Part shown: positions 15,228 to 24,392 of the stretch, in pieces
Numbering within the stretch: the stretch's first letter is position 1
Layout: every line of letters starts with the position of its first letter
Assembly (NCBI RefSeq): GCF_004765815.2
Contig: NZ_ML974129.1
Span: forward strand, 161,528-225,527
From: Halorussus salinus
Lineage (GTDB): Archaea; Halobacteriota; Halobacteria; Halobacteriales; Haladaptataceae
Direction of reading: 5' to 3'
Length of the DNA stretch: 64,000 bases
Notes under the pieces: model-generated
What the model was told of the DNA's origin: nothing
Database searches by the model: none
Seen by the model: only the letters and a program-made list of their open reading frames with translations
Program-made: the position numbers and the translations under genes

Positions 15228-15852
15228 GACCACGCTGAGGCTCCTCCATATTTGTTTGAGGTGCCTCTAGCGTTCTTTGAAGCAGGTATATATTTCTTTT
15301 CATGGGGGAAAGAAACGGGGCGGTAACGGCAGGTTCGAGCGATGGCGTCGCCCGCACCGCGACCACGACCGCACAGCACCGTAACCGCACTGCGACCGCA
15401 CAGCGGACTCTCGCCGACACACAGGAGTCTGCCGCACAGCGCCGCGACCGCCCCGCACCGCGACCGCACCTCGTCCTCCCCAACCGATTGCGCTTCTCAC
15501 TCCGTTGCGATGTCTGCGAACGCGGTTCGCAGATCAGCGAGACGCTTCGCGTCTCGCAAGCCTCATCCCTCGCGCGGACGGGCGCGCCACGGAGGGCGCG
15601 CCAGCGCGCGCCGAGGAGGTGGTCGAGTCATGCGCGCACGCTCCCGGCGTATCGAGAAGCGACTCCGACCTGACTGCCGAATCGACCGCCCGGACGACGA
15701 AATGATGGCCAGTGGGAACGTTCGCGCCGTAGCGGCCTCGACGCTCGCCAACCGCCGGACGCCCCGAGACTGCGAGACGGCACCGGACCGCGGTTCGGGG
15801 CCGAACGGTCGCTCCGATGGTTTTAAACGCTCCAACGCCCCAGTACACCATA
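15228..15852. other. 625-base non-coding gap with two perfect hairpins
   Basis: I find no gene. Several ORFs exist but their translations are Arg/Ala-rich shadows. Bases 15355-15475 are a degenerate run of ACCGCGACCGCAC-like words. Two perfect hairpins sit together: 15513-15533 (nine pairs, GCG loop) and 15537-15557 (GCGAGACGC/GCGTCTCGC, TTC loop). The 3' end carries the tfe promoter with GGTTTTAAACG (about 15820-15830), roughly 28 bases before its ATG. Confidence 0.6.
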
Positions 15853-16389
15853 ATGGCTTTTGAGGACTTACTGGAGGACCCAGTAATTCAGAAATATCTT
15901 CACGAGTTGGTCGGTCCGAAGGGAATGCCCGTCGCCGCGGCCCCGCCGGACGGCGAGGTCACCGACGAGGAGCTAGCCGAGGAGCTAGACCTCGAACTCA
16001 ACGACGTTCGGCGCGCGCTGTTCATCCTCTACGAGAACGACCTCGCCACCTATCGCCGCCTGCGTGACGAGGACTCGGGATGGCTCACCTACCTCTGGAC
16101 GTTCCAGTACGACAACATCCCGGACAACCTCGAAGAGGAGATGCACCGCCTGCTCGACGCGCTCGAACAGCGCGAGGACTACGAGCGCCAACACGAGTTC
16201 TACCTGTGTGAGGTCTGTTCGATTCGCTTCGAGTTCGGCGAGGCGATGGACTTCGGCTTCGAGTGTCCCGAGTGCGGCTCGCCGCTCGAATCCATGGAGA
16301 ACAGCCGGCTCATCGACTCGATGGAGCAGCGACTCGAAGACCTCCGCGAGGAACTCAACGTCGAGAAACTCGAAGAGGCCGAGGCATAG
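15853..16389 (+). CDS. tfe: Transcription factor E (TFIIE-alpha homologue)
   Basis: The 178-residue protein has the archaeal TFE layout: an N-terminal winged helix (about 1-90, LLEDPVIQKYL to WLTYLWTFQYDNIP) and a C-terminal zinc ribbon with CEVC at about 118-121 and CPEC at about 140-143. It helps open the promoter with TBP, TFB and RNA polymerase. The start is the ATG at 15853; the upstream extension is the promoter. It is followed without a gap by the DUF2110 gene, the arrangement found across haloarchaea. Confidence 0.95.
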   Translation: MAFEDLLEDPVIQKYLHELVGPKGMPVAAAPPDGEVTDEELAEELDLELNDVRRALFILYENDLATYRRLRDEDSGWLTYLWTFQYDNIPDNLEEEMHRLLDALEQREDYERQHEFYLCEVCSIRFEFGEAMDFGFECPECGSPLESMENSRLIDSMEQRLEDLREELNVEKLEEAEA

Positions 16390-17139
16390 ATGGTCGTACT
16401 CGCCACCAAGGTGTACGTCGAGGGCGACGCCCGCGAGCGGTCGCTCGACGCGCTCCGGTCGCTGGTCGCCAACGAAGTCGAAGACTTGGACGTGGAGTAC
16501 ACCGTGGGCGTGCGCCACGACGACTTCGCGGTCGTCACCATCGAGGGCGACGACGAAGTGGTCGCGCGCAACCTCCTCCGGGAGGCCTACGGCGAGGTCA
16601 CGCCGAACTTCGAGCCGGGCGAGACCTACGTCGGCACGCTCGAAGGGTGGGACGACGAAGGCTGGCTCCTCGACGCTGGCGAGGAGATTCGTATCCCCGC
16701 CAGCGAACTCGGACTCGGACAGGGGACGCCGGTCCAAATCGTCGAGCGGTTCGGTCTCGTCCAGCACACGCCCCTGAAGTTCGTCTACGGCGGCGACGCG
16801 GACGGCTCCGGAGCGAACGCCGACGGTGACGGCTCCGAAGCGAGCGGCGACGGGGACGATGCCGACGCCGAACCGAAACCCCACCGCCTCGCCGACGAGG
16901 AGCGCGACCGCCTCTACGACTGGACGCGGGGCGCGGGGCGAGTCAACGTCAACAGCGCGACCCGCGGGGAGGTCCGTGCGACGGTCAACCGCGCGGGCCA
17001 CGCCCGCGACATCGTGACCGTCGAACGCCTCGGCCTGTTGGAACAGAGCATCGTCTGCAAGGACGAGACCGACCCGCCGGGGTTACTGGCGGCCATCGGG
17101 AGCTATCTGCCCGCGGAGATTCGGTGCGTCATCCCCTGA
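16390..17139 (+). CDS. DUF2110 family protein linked to TFE
   Basis: The 249-residue protein starts directly at the TFE stop, so the two are translationally linked. It begins VVLATKVYVEGDARERSLDALRSLV and has a central OB/S1-like stretch (ETYVGTLEGWDDEGWLLDAG, IRIPASELGLGQGTPVQIV). A Gly/Asp-rich spacer lies at about 137-160, followed by a C-terminal domain (RLYDWTRGAGRVNVNSATRGEV). The family is archaeal and of unknown function; constant pairing with TFE suggests a transcription or RNA-related role, which is inference. Confidence 0.88.
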   Translation: MVVLATKVYVEGDARERSLDALRSLVANEVEDLDVEYTVGVRHDDFAVVTIEGDDEVVARNLLREAYGEVTPNFEPGETYVGTLEGWDDEGWLLDAGEEIRIPASELGLGQGTPVQIVERFGLVQHTPLKFVYGGDADGSGANADGDGSEASGDGDDADAEPKPHRLADEERDRLYDWTRGAGRVNVNSATRGEVRATVNRAGHARDIVTVERLGLLEQSIVCKDETDPPGLLAAIGSYLPAEIRCVIP

Positions 17140-17143
17140 CAGC

Positions 17144-17914
17144 ATGAATCGGCGACTGCTACTCGCGGCCGGGACGCTGGCGCTCCTCGCCGCGACCGCC
17201 GGGTGCGCCGGGGTCTTCGGCAACGACCAGTTCAGCGAGAAGCGCCTCGAAGGCGACGCCAACGCGACCTACGAGTGGAACACCACCGCGGACGTGACGC
17301 TCAACATCACCAGCGGACAGTATCAGGCCATCTACGACTTCTCGAACCGGTCGCAACTAAAAATATACCAGCGCGAGTCGCTGGGCGAGGAGGGCCCGGT
17401 GCAGGTCGAGACCGTGCGGTTCCGGTACCCGAACGGCACGGTCGTCACGCTGAACCAGTCGCAGGTCCGGCGCACCGACTCCCGGACCGTCTTCGCGCTC
17501 CCCTCCCGCGAGGGCAAACTCGCCTACACCGCGCCCCACCGCGGGAAGTCCTTTAGCACGCCGACCTACGTCGAAGGCTCCTACGAGGTCGTCCTGCCGA
17601 CGGGGATGCGGGTCGGCACGCCGATTCTGAGTCAGGTCAGACCCAACGCGGACACCAAAGACCAGATCGCCGGTCGGGTCCACCTCCACTGGGGCGAGGT
17701 GACAGCCAACAACCTCACCGTCCGGTACTATCTGGCGCGCGACCTCCTCATCTTCGGCGGCATCATCGCCGCCGGAGTCGTCATCGCCCTGCTGGGGCTG
17801 GCCTACTTCCGACTCCAGATTCGGCAACTCGAACGCGAGCGCGAGGAGATGGGCCTGAACGTCGATACCGACGGCGACGAGTTCGACCAAGGGCCGCCGC
17901 CGGGGATGGGCTAG
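17144..17914 (+). CDS. DUF5803 family membrane lipoprotein
   Basis: The 256-residue protein has a lipobox-like signal (LLAATAGCAG, Cys21), an extracellular beta-rich domain with N-x-T/S sites, and a membrane helix at about 196-220 followed by a charged cytoplasmic tail (QLEREREEMG) ending GPPPGMG. It starts four bases after the DUF2110 stop, so it is probably co-transcribed with tfe. This matches haloarchaeal DUF5803 proteins. Function is unknown. Confidence 0.82.
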   Translation: MNRRLLLAAGTLALLAATAGCAGVFGNDQFSEKRLEGDANATYEWNTTADVTLNITSGQYQAIYDFSNRSQLKIYQRESLGEEGPVQVETVRFRYPNGTVVTLNQSQVRRTDSRTVFALPSREGKLAYTAPHRGKSFSTPTYVEGSYEVVLPTGMRVGTPILSQVRPNADTKDQIAGRVHLHWGEVTANNLTVRYYLARDLLIFGGIIAAGVVIALLGLAYFRLQIRQLEREREEMGLNVDTDGDEFDQGPPPGMG

Positions 17915-17955
17915 AGAACGTCTGCTTTTTACTCGCGGGACGCCAAGCGGTTTCC

Positions 17956-18648
17956 ATGCAGGTAGCCCTCGTCACCGTCGGCGACGAACTGCTGGCGGGC
18001 GACACCGTGAACACCAACGCCGCGTGGCTCGGCGAGCGACTCGGCGAGCGCGGCGCGAGCGTCGAGCGCGTCGTCGTGGTCCCCGACCGGGAGCGCGACA
18101 TCGCGCGCGTCGTCAATGAGTTGCGCGCCGACTACGACGCCGTAATCGTCACGGGCGGCCTCGGTCCGACCCACGACGACCTGACGATGGAGGGCGTCGC
18201 GGCCGCGGTCGGAGTCCCCGTCGAGGAGCATCCCGACGCCGTGGCGTGGATTACCGACCGGACCGACTACGAACGCGGCGACCTCGTGGAGGGGACGACC
18301 CACCTCCCGAAAGGCTCCCGGATGCTTCCCAACGAGGAGGGCGTCGCACCCGGTTGCGAAATCGAGAGCATCTACGTCCTGCCGGGCGTCCCCGACGAGA
18401 TGAAGGCGATGTTCGAGTCGGTGGCCGACGAGTTCGCTGGCGAGACGCGCCACGCCGTCGTCGTGGAGGCCGACGAACCCGAGAGCGCGCTGGTCGAGCG
18501 ATTCGCGACGCTCCGCGAGAAGTTCGACGTGACCGTCGGGAGCTATCCCGGCGACCACGTGCGGGTCAAGTTACAGAGTACCGACGAGGAGGAACTCGAA
18601 CGCGCGGCGGCGTGGCTCCGCGAACGCGTCGAGGGCGTTCAGCGATAG
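17956..18648 (+). CDS. CinA-like MoaB/Mog-fold protein
   Basis: The 230-residue protein begins VALVTVGDELLAGDTVNTNAAWL and has IVTGGLGPTHDDLTMEG at about 64-80, the molybdopterin-binding (MoaB/Mog) fold of the CinA N-terminal domain. YVLPGVPDEMKAMFE follows. It lacks the C-terminal amidase domain of bacterial CinA. In related proteins this domain has nucleotide pyrophosphatase activity on ADP-ribose or FAD; that activity is inferred. Its 3' end overlaps a minus-strand mini-gene by ten bases. Confidence 0.87.
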   Translation: MQVALVTVGDELLAGDTVNTNAAWLGERLGERGASVERVVVVPDRERDIARVVNELRADYDAVIVTGGLGPTHDDLTMEGVAAAVGVPVEEHPDAVAWITDRTDYERGDLVEGTTHLPKGSRMLPNEEGVAPGCEIESIYVLPGVPDEMKAMFESVADEFAGETRHAVVVEADEPESALVERFATLREKFDVTVGSYPGDHVRVKLQSTDEEELERAAAWLRERVEGVQR

Positions 18649-18749
18649 AGGTACGCCAGCCATGCCGCGGTGATGGCGAGTCCGACGACCGTCGTCACGA
18701 TACCTGCGGCGTTGGCCGGAATCGACGCCGATTCTGCGAGTACGAACAT
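18639..18749 (-). CDS. 36-residue single-span membrane peptide
   Basis: A short ORF (MFVLAESASIPANAAGIVTT to the end AYLYR) has one hydrophobic helix at about 13-34 and a positive C-terminus. The start is the ATG at 18749-18747; the longer upstream reading is Arg/Pro-rich and not credible. Its 3' end overlaps the CinA-like gene tail by ten bases on the opposite strand. Such mini membrane proteins are common in haloarchaea; the role is unknown. Confidence 0.6.
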   Translation of the reverse strand: MFVLAESASIPANAAGIVTTVVGLAITAAWLAYLYR

Positions 18750-19001
18750 AGTAGTCGGTTCCGCGGGCGGTCCCTTAATCCTTGTCAAGCCCGACGGCGG
18801 GACCGGATTCTCCGGTCGAAACGCGGCGTTGAATCGGCGAACGGTCCGGAAAGGTGAGCGTAACCCGACCTTTCTTTCCCCGGAAGAATCGGTTTTTTCG
18901 ACCCGGTACGGCAGGAAATACACCGTTGTCCGGTTGAACAATCGCTAACGGTCGCGTCGGTTTATCTGCGAATCGGGTGAAGTCCCGGTCGCCTGCGACG
19001 T

Positions 19002-19046
19002 GGCGTCTCGGCGTTAGGAGACGCCTACGCAGGGGAGTGATAAACC
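19002..19046 (+). promoter_or_regulatory. Leader hairpin and Shine-Dalgarno before the Gln-rich gene
   Basis: GGCGTCTC (19002-19009) pairs perfectly with GAGACGCC (19018-19025). A Shine-Dalgarno-like GGGGAGTGAT lies at 19033-19042, just before the ATG at 19047. A TATA-like GGTTTATCTG is at about 18959-18968, implying a leader of some 50 bases, unusual in this mostly leaderless window. The rest of 18750-18955 shows no gene. Confidence 0.5.
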
Positions 19047-19775
19047 ATGTCAGAACAGTATCAACAGTCCACGGGAACCACGAGTCAACAGACGTACGGC
19101 GGGCCGGTCGGCCAGCAGAGCCAACGCCAGCCCACACAGTCGCAAGGAATCGGCCAGCAGACAGGACAGATGGGCCAGATGGGGACCCAACAGTCGGGCC
19201 AGAGCCACCAGATGACCCACCAGAACGTCGGCCACCAGTTCGAGTCGGAGATGACCAACGAGCTGAATCAGGCGCTCGAATCCTTCGACCGCGTGGTCGA
19301 AATCGCCGAGTGGTGCGCCGACAAGTGCATCGAGAGTGGCCCGCAGATGGCCGAGTGCGCTCGGCTCTGCGAGGACCTCTCGGACCTCGCGTCGCTGAAT
19401 GAGAAGCTCATCGCGCGCGACTCCATCAACGGGCCGGAGGTCGCCGAAGCGTTCCTGCGAGTCGCCCAGCAGGGACTCCCGATTCTCCAGCAGCACCAGC
19501 AGTCGCCCCACGTGCAGGAGACGTATCAGGCGGTCCAGCAGGCGCTGGACGCGACGAACAAGCTGCTGGACTCCATCAGCGGCGGCCAGCAGAGTCCCAC
19601 GACGGGCATCCGCGAGCAGGTCCAACAGCAGTCCGGCCAGATGGGCCAGCAGTCCGGACAGATGGGACAGCAGTCCCGCCAAACCGGTCAGTCCGGCCAG
19701 ATGGGCCAGCAGCCACAGGGTCAGTCGTTCCAGCAACCGCAGGGCCAGTCGTTCCAAGGGTCCCAGCAGTACTGA
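19047..19775 (+). CDS. Gln/Gly-rich protein with Csp-like four-helix core
   Basis: The 242-residue protein has low-complexity ends: residues 1-60 (QQ, GQQ, GQMGQM words) and about 185-242 (repeats of QQSGQMG and QPQGQSFQ). Between them a helical core contains VVEIAEWCADKCIESGPQMAECARLCEDLSDLAS, with spacing like DUF326/copper-storage (Csp) four-helix bundles but only four Cys. Metal binding is possible but unproven. The neutral Gln-rich tails are odd for an acidic halophile proteome and suggest self-association. A proper Shine-Dalgarno is present. Confidence 0.78.
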   Translation: MSEQYQQSTGTTSQQTYGGPVGQQSQRQPTQSQGIGQQTGQMGQMGTQQSGQSHQMTHQNVGHQFESEMTNELNQALESFDRVVEIAEWCADKCIESGPQMAECARLCEDLSDLASLNEKLIARDSINGPEVAEAFLRVAQQGLPILQQHQQSPHVQETYQAVQQALDATNKLLDSISGGQQSPTTGIREQVQQQSGQMGQQSGQMGQQSRQTGQSGQMGQQPQGQSFQQPQGQSFQGSQQY

Positions 19776-19972
19776 GACCCGACGCCGGGACCTCGACGCC
19801 GAGACTCGTCTGACCACTGCACTGCGCCGGTGGCAGTCTACTTTCGCGGTGCGGTTTTTCGCGACGACGCTTCGCCCCGAGCCGTCTGCTCGGGCGTCCG
19901 ACCGACGGTCCGGAATCGGACCGACTGTCCGGCATCGGACCGCTTTTGCGCTCGACGCGCGTAGCCACGGCC

Positions 19973-21058
19973 ATGCGAACCATCGGCGTCGTGGTCAACC
20001 CCATCGCGGGGATGGGCGGCCGAGTAGGGCTGAAAGGCACCGACGGAAAGGTAGCGGAGGCCCGCGAACGCGGCGCGGCCCCGCGGGCACCCGACCGGGC
20101 GGTCGCGGCGCTGCGCGCGCTCGGCGAGCGCACTCGCGTCGCCGATTCGGACATCGAGATACTGACCTACGGCGGCGAGATGGGCGAGCGCGAGGCCCGC
20201 GAGGCGGGGTTCGACCCGCGAGTCGTGGGCGGACCGGCGGCCGAGGAGACCGCTGCCGCCGACACCCGCGAGGCCGTCCGGCGGTTCGTCGCCGAGGAGG
20301 CCGACCTGATTCTGTTCGTCGGCGGCGACGGAACCGCGGTGGACGTGGCCGAGACGCTGGACGAGGCGGACGCCGAAATCCCGATTCTCGGCGTCCCGGC
20401 GGGCGTCAAGGTCTACTCGGCGGTCTTCGCGGTGACGCCCGAGGCCGCGGGCCGGGTCGCCGCGGAGTTCGACCGGACCGAGCGCCGCGAGGTCAACGAC
20501 ATCGACGAGGAGGCCTACCGCGACGGCGAGGTCCGCGCCGAGTTGAAGGCCGTCGCCGCGGTGCCAGTCGCCGAGGACCTCCAGTCGAGCAAGCAGGTCG
20601 GGGGCGGCACCGTCGAGAGCCTCGCGGCCGGAGTGGCGGCCGACGCCCGGAGCGACGCGGGGACGACCTACCTCCTCGGGCCGGGAAGCACCGTGGGCGC
20701 GGTCAAGGAGGCGTTGGGCTTCGAGGGGTCTCCGCTGGGCGTGGACGTGTGGCACGATGGCGAGGTGCTGGCCGCGGACGCGAACGCCGACGAGATTCTG
20801 GAACTGCTGGGCGACCGGAACGTCGTCGTGGTCTCGCCCATCGGCGGGCAGGGGTTCGTCTTCGGTCGGGGCAACGACCAGATTTCGCCCGCGGTTATTC
20901 GCCGCTCGGAGGTGGAAGTCGTCGCCTCGAAGGACAAGCTAGACGGGGTGGGCGTCCTCCGGGTCGATACCGGCGACGACGAGGTGGACGACGACCTGCG
21001 GGGGTGGCGGAAGGTCCGCGTCGGCCGGTTCGAGCGCCGGATGATGAAGGTCGTCTGA
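19973..21058 (+). CDS. ATP-NAD kinase family protein
   Basis: The 361-residue protein has the NAD kinase/diacylglycerol kinase fold: VVVNPIAGMGGRVGLKGTDG at residues 7-26, the nucleotide motif GGDGT at 117-121, and ILGVPAGVKVYSAVFA. Its longer C-terminal domain includes SSKQVGGGT, LLGPGSTVGAV and SPIGGQGFVFGRGNDQISP. This is the archaeal and bacterial ATP-NAD kinase-like type, not the canonical 280-residue NadK, so the substrate is uncertain. The start is ATG 19973; the reading nine codons earlier is probably not used. Confidence 0.85.
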   Translation: MRTIGVVVNPIAGMGGRVGLKGTDGKVAEARERGAAPRAPDRAVAALRALGERTRVADSDIEILTYGGEMGEREAREAGFDPRVVGGPAAEETAAADTREAVRRFVAEEADLILFVGGDGTAVDVAETLDEADAEIPILGVPAGVKVYSAVFAVTPEAAGRVAAEFDRTERREVNDIDEEAYRDGEVRAELKAVAAVPVAEDLQSSKQVGGGTVESLAAGVAADARSDAGTTYLLGPGSTVGAVKEALGFEGSPLGVDVWHDGEVLAADANADEILELLGDRNVVVVSPIGGQGFVFGRGNDQISPAVIRRSEVEVVASKDKLDGVGVLRVDTGDDEVDDDLRGWRKVRVGRFERRMMKVV

Positions 21059-21148
21059 CGAATTTCGAGACGTGATGAAGGCCATTTAAGGCACAATAAT
21101 TGTCCCCTAGTGAAGCTTAAGGTCGTCGGGTGCCGTAACCACACGTAC

Positions 21149-22177
21149 ATGGAAACTCGTAAGGTACAGCGATTGGGTCCCTCGACGCTGGCGATGACGC
21201 TACCAGCCGAGTGGGCCAAGGAGAACAACGTCGAGAAGGGCGACGAAGTGTCGTTGCGGATGGGCGGGAAGGGGACGCTGACGGTCCTGCCGGAGTCGGC
21301 CCACACCGAGGAGTCCGAGGCGGTCATCCACGCCGAGAATCTGGACGCCGACGCGGTCGAGCGCGCCATCGTCGCACAGTACGTCCTCGGTCGTCGGGTC
21401 ATCCACGTCGAGAGCGAGGAGACCCTCGACAGCGCACACATCAACGCCGTCTACAAGGCCGAGACCCAACTGATGGGACTCGGCGTGGTCGAGGAGACCC
21501 CCGACAGCATCGCCATCCGGTGTTCGGTGGACCCCGAGGACTTCAGCCTCGACAACCTCTTGGAGCGACTGGAGAACACCGGTTCGACCATGCGCGGCGA
21601 GGCGGTCAAGGCGCTGGCCCACGGCAACCCGGACCTCGCACAGCGCGCGCTCAACCGCGAGCGACAGGCGAACAAGATTTTCGTCCTCCTGCTCAGGCTC
21701 ATCTTCACGGCCTACCAGAACCCGACGCTGGCCCGCGCGGTCGATTTGGACTCCGGGTTCCCGCTCATCGGCTACCGCTCCATCGCCAAGAACCTCGAAC
21801 TCATCGCGGACAACGCCGAGGACATCGCCGAAATCACCCTCGAAGCAGAGGGCCACACCTTGGACGTGGACGGCCAGACGATGCGCCGCATCCGGGAGTT
21901 CACCGACCAAGTGGACGAGATTACCGCGAAGGCAGTGCAGGCCGCGGTCGAGCGCGACTACGACAAGACGCTGGAAGTCCGCGCGCTGTTCCACGAGATC
22001 GGCGACCGTGAGAGCGAGATTCTGTCGGACCTGCCCGAGATGGACAACGACTCGCTGCTGGCGGTCCGGGAGGTGCTGGTCAGCCTCCAGCAGACCGCCC
22101 AGTACGCCATGCGGAACGCCGAAATCGCGGCGAACCTCGCGCTCAACGAGGAGAGCGAACACACGACCATCAACTGA
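21149..22177 (+). CDS. phoU: PhoU-type phosphate-uptake regulator with AbrB-like N-terminus
   Basis: The 342-residue protein has an N-terminal AbrB/SpoVT-like DNA-binding strand set (METRKVQRLGPSTLAMTLPAEWAKE, VEKGDEVSLRMGGKGTLTVLP). Two PhoU three-helix repeats follow (about 120-225 and 230-335). Haloarchaeal proteins of this type regulate phosphate transport genes, the AbrB part likely binding DNA. The start chosen puts METRKVQ at the N-terminus, as expected for AbrB domains. No pst genes lie in the window, so it acts at a distance or globally. Confidence 0.88.
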   Translation: METRKVQRLGPSTLAMTLPAEWAKENNVEKGDEVSLRMGGKGTLTVLPESAHTEESEAVIHAENLDADAVERAIVAQYVLGRRVIHVESEETLDSAHINAVYKAETQLMGLGVVEETPDSIAIRCSVDPEDFSLDNLLERLENTGSTMRGEAVKALAHGNPDLAQRALNRERQANKIFVLLLRLIFTAYQNPTLARAVDLDSGFPLIGYRSIAKNLELIADNAEDIAEITLEAEGHTLDVDGQTMRRIREFTDQVDEITAKAVQAAVERDYDKTLEVRALFHEIGDRESEILSDLPEMDNDSLLAVREVLVSLQQTAQYAMRNAEIAANLALNEESEHTTIN

Positions 22178-22305
22178 CAACAGTTCGAGACGCCCGTCGC
22201 GGCCACAGACGCTCTTTCGCGGTGCGTTCGCGTTGTCTCGCGGACGCCGCGGCAGCTCGTGTCGAGTTCCTCGGTTTTATGTTCGCGTAGTCCAACCACG
22301 TTCTA

Positions 22306-23817
22306 ATGGTTGACTCGACTGGCAGTACCGTCCTCGATAGGGCACTCGACGGTGGCCTCCCCGAAAACCGGACGATTCTAGTCACGGGCGGGCCGGGCAC
22401 CGGCAAGTCCACCCTCGGAATGCAGTTCCTCCAGACCGGCCTCGAAAACGGCGAGAACTGTCTGTTCGTCAGCACCGAGCAGACCGGCGACGAGATTCGC
22501 GCCTCCTTCGAACCGTTCTCGTTCGACTTGGACCACGACGCGCTGACGATAACTTCGGTCCACGCCCGGCGGGGCAAGACGCTCGAAGACGACGAACCCG
22601 TCCTGACGCTGCAGACGTTCGACGACGGACCGACGCTGGACGACGAGTACGCCGCGCCCTTCGAACCGCAGTACATCGTGGAAGAGCTATCTTCCTACGG
22701 TCCCGTGGACCGCGTGGTCCTCGACAGCGTGTCGGGCCTGTCGGCGATGGGCGAGGATTACGACACCTACCGGCGCGCCGTCTTCGACCTCGTGCGCCTG
22801 TTCAACGACGAGTTCGGCGCGACCGCGATACTGACCGCCGAGCAGAGCGAGGCGACCGGCTCCGTCGAGGGCGAGCAGTCCATCGCGGCCTCCGACGCGG
22901 TGCAGTTCAACACCCACGGCGTGATTCGGCTCTGGCGCGAGAACGTCGAGGGCGACTACCACCGGTTCGTGGAGGTGATGAAGATGCGCGGCGTGAACCA
23001 CGACACCCGCGTCTTCGAGTTGGACTTCGGCGACGACGGACTCCGGACTTACCCCCGGATGCGGACCCACCCCGGTGAGTTCCGACCCGAGGAGTTCTTC
23101 GGGACGGGCATCGACGGTCTCGACGCGCTGATGGGCGGCGGGGTCGCGCTCGGGGGGAACCTCCTGCTCCAACACGACGGGCAGGCCAGTCCCCACTCGG
23201 TGTTGACGAACCTCCTCGTCCGAGCCATCGAAGACGACATGGCGGTACTCCTCGTGCCGCCGGTCGAGTTGCCGCCCAAGCGCCTCCGGAGCATCATCGA
23301 CGACCGGGTGGGCGACATGGACGGACTCCTGAACGACGACCGACTCTTTTTGCTGGATTTCACCAACATCTGGGAGAACACCCGCCGGAACGTCTTCAAG
23401 CCCGTCGCCCACGAGGACGAGACCACCGAGAGCGTCTTCCGGACAATCGACGAGCGACGGGGCGACCGGTCGCTCCTGAGTCTCGTCAACGTCGAGGCCC
23501 AAGTCCCGGTCTTGGACGCCGACGAACTCCGGCAGGTCCGATTCTGGGAAGAGGAGAACTTCTTCCGACACGAGGACACCTCGGTCTACTTCTTCAATCC
23601 CAAGACCATCGGCGAGCAACTGTCGATGTTCTACAAGAACGGGGCGTGGCAGGTCCTCCGGACGTGGATAGACGCCAACGGTCTCCAGTACGTCAAACTG
23701 GAGAAGTCCCCGAGCGGCTACATGGGTTCGACCCGACTCGTGGAGTACAGCGACGACGAACCGTACATGAACGTCCAGCGCCCGCCGCGGCCGCCCCGAG
23801 GAGGCGACGAGTCGTGA
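22306..23817 (+). CDS. KaiC/GvpD-like RecA-superfamily ATPase, second domain degenerate
   Basis: The 503-residue protein has two RecA-like domains. The first has Walker A GGPGTGKST at 28-36, Walker B VVLDS at 137-141 and STEQTGDEI near 56-64. The second begins GTGIDGLDALMGGG at about 266-279, but where a P-loop is expected it reads GGNLLLQHDGQASPHS, so it probably cannot bind ATP. Such haloarchaeal 'HTR-like' proteins are thought to act in signal transduction. The stop overlaps the next gene's GTG (GTGA), so the pair is translationally coupled. Confidence 0.85.
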   Translation: MVDSTGSTVLDRALDGGLPENRTILVTGGPGTGKSTLGMQFLQTGLENGENCLFVSTEQTGDEIRASFEPFSFDLDHDALTITSVHARRGKTLEDDEPVLTLQTFDDGPTLDDEYAAPFEPQYIVEELSSYGPVDRVVLDSVSGLSAMGEDYDTYRRAVFDLVRLFNDEFGATAILTAEQSEATGSVEGEQSIAASDAVQFNTHGVIRLWRENVEGDYHRFVEVMKMRGVNHDTRVFELDFGDDGLRTYPRMRTHPGEFRPEEFFGTGIDGLDALMGGGVALGGNLLLQHDGQASPHSVLTNLLVRAIEDDMAVLLVPPVELPPKRLRSIIDDRVGDMDGLLNDDRLFLLDFTNIWENTRRNVFKPVAHEDETTESVFRTIDERRGDRSLLSLVNVEAQVPVLDADELRQVRFWEEENFFRHEDTSVYFFNPKTIGEQLSMFYKNGAWQVLRTWIDANGLQYVKLEKSPSGYMGSTRLVEYSDDEPYMNVQRPPRPPRGGDES

Positions 23818-24392
23818 GCGGAGCAGTCGAGTCCCGACTCGCGCCGGGGAGCAACGTCCTCGTGCTGGCCGACCGGTCGGACCCGGAGGCGACCGCGACG
23901 TGCTATCGACTCCTGACCGCGCCCGACGCCGACCCCGCGACCCTCAACGTCGTGCAGGTGTCGTGTACCCGGTCGCCCGACCAACTCGTGAGCGAGTGGA
24001 ACGACCACGTCGGGACTCCTCCGGGGAGTTTCCACGTCGTGTCGGCGCTCGGCGGGCCGTCGCTCGGCGACGAGACGCCGAGTGGCCCCGAGGGCGTCTC
24101 GGTCGTCTCGGCTCACCCGAGCGACCTGACCGGTCTCGCCATGCGGATGCGCGACTCCGTCGAGCAGGGGATGGCTCACGACGGCCCGCTCACGGTCGGC
24201 GTGGACGCGCTGACGCCCCTGCTTGAGTACAACAGCGTCCAATCGACGTACAAGTTCCTCCACATGTTCTCGGGCCGACTCGCCGAGGTGAGCGCGTCTA
24301 CTCACTTCCTCCTCGACCCGAACGCCTGCGACGAACAGACCGTCCACAAACTGAAGACGCTCGTGGACGACGTGGTGACCCTCGACGGGTAG
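23814..24392 (+). CDS. DUF7504-like partner of the KaiC-like ATPase
   Basis: The 192-residue protein starts at a GTG overlapping the upstream stop. It has a RecA-like sheet pattern (SNVLVLADRSDPEATATCYRLL, VVQVSC, PLTVGVDALTPLLEYN, ASTHFLLDPNACDEQTV) without a P-loop. It looks like a catalytically empty KaiC-type domain. The tight coupling suggests the two proteins form one complex. DUF7504 assignment is from memory of similar gene pairs and is moderate. Confidence 0.72.
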   Translation: MSGAVESRLAPGSNVLVLADRSDPEATATCYRLLTAPDADPATLNVVQVSCTRSPDQLVSEWNDHVGTPPGSFHVVSALGGPSLGDETPSGPEGVSVVSAHPSDLTGLAMRMRDSVEQGMAHDGPLTVGVDALTPLLEYNSVQSTYKFLHMFSGRLAEVSASTHFLLDPNACDEQTVHKLKTLVDDVVTLDG

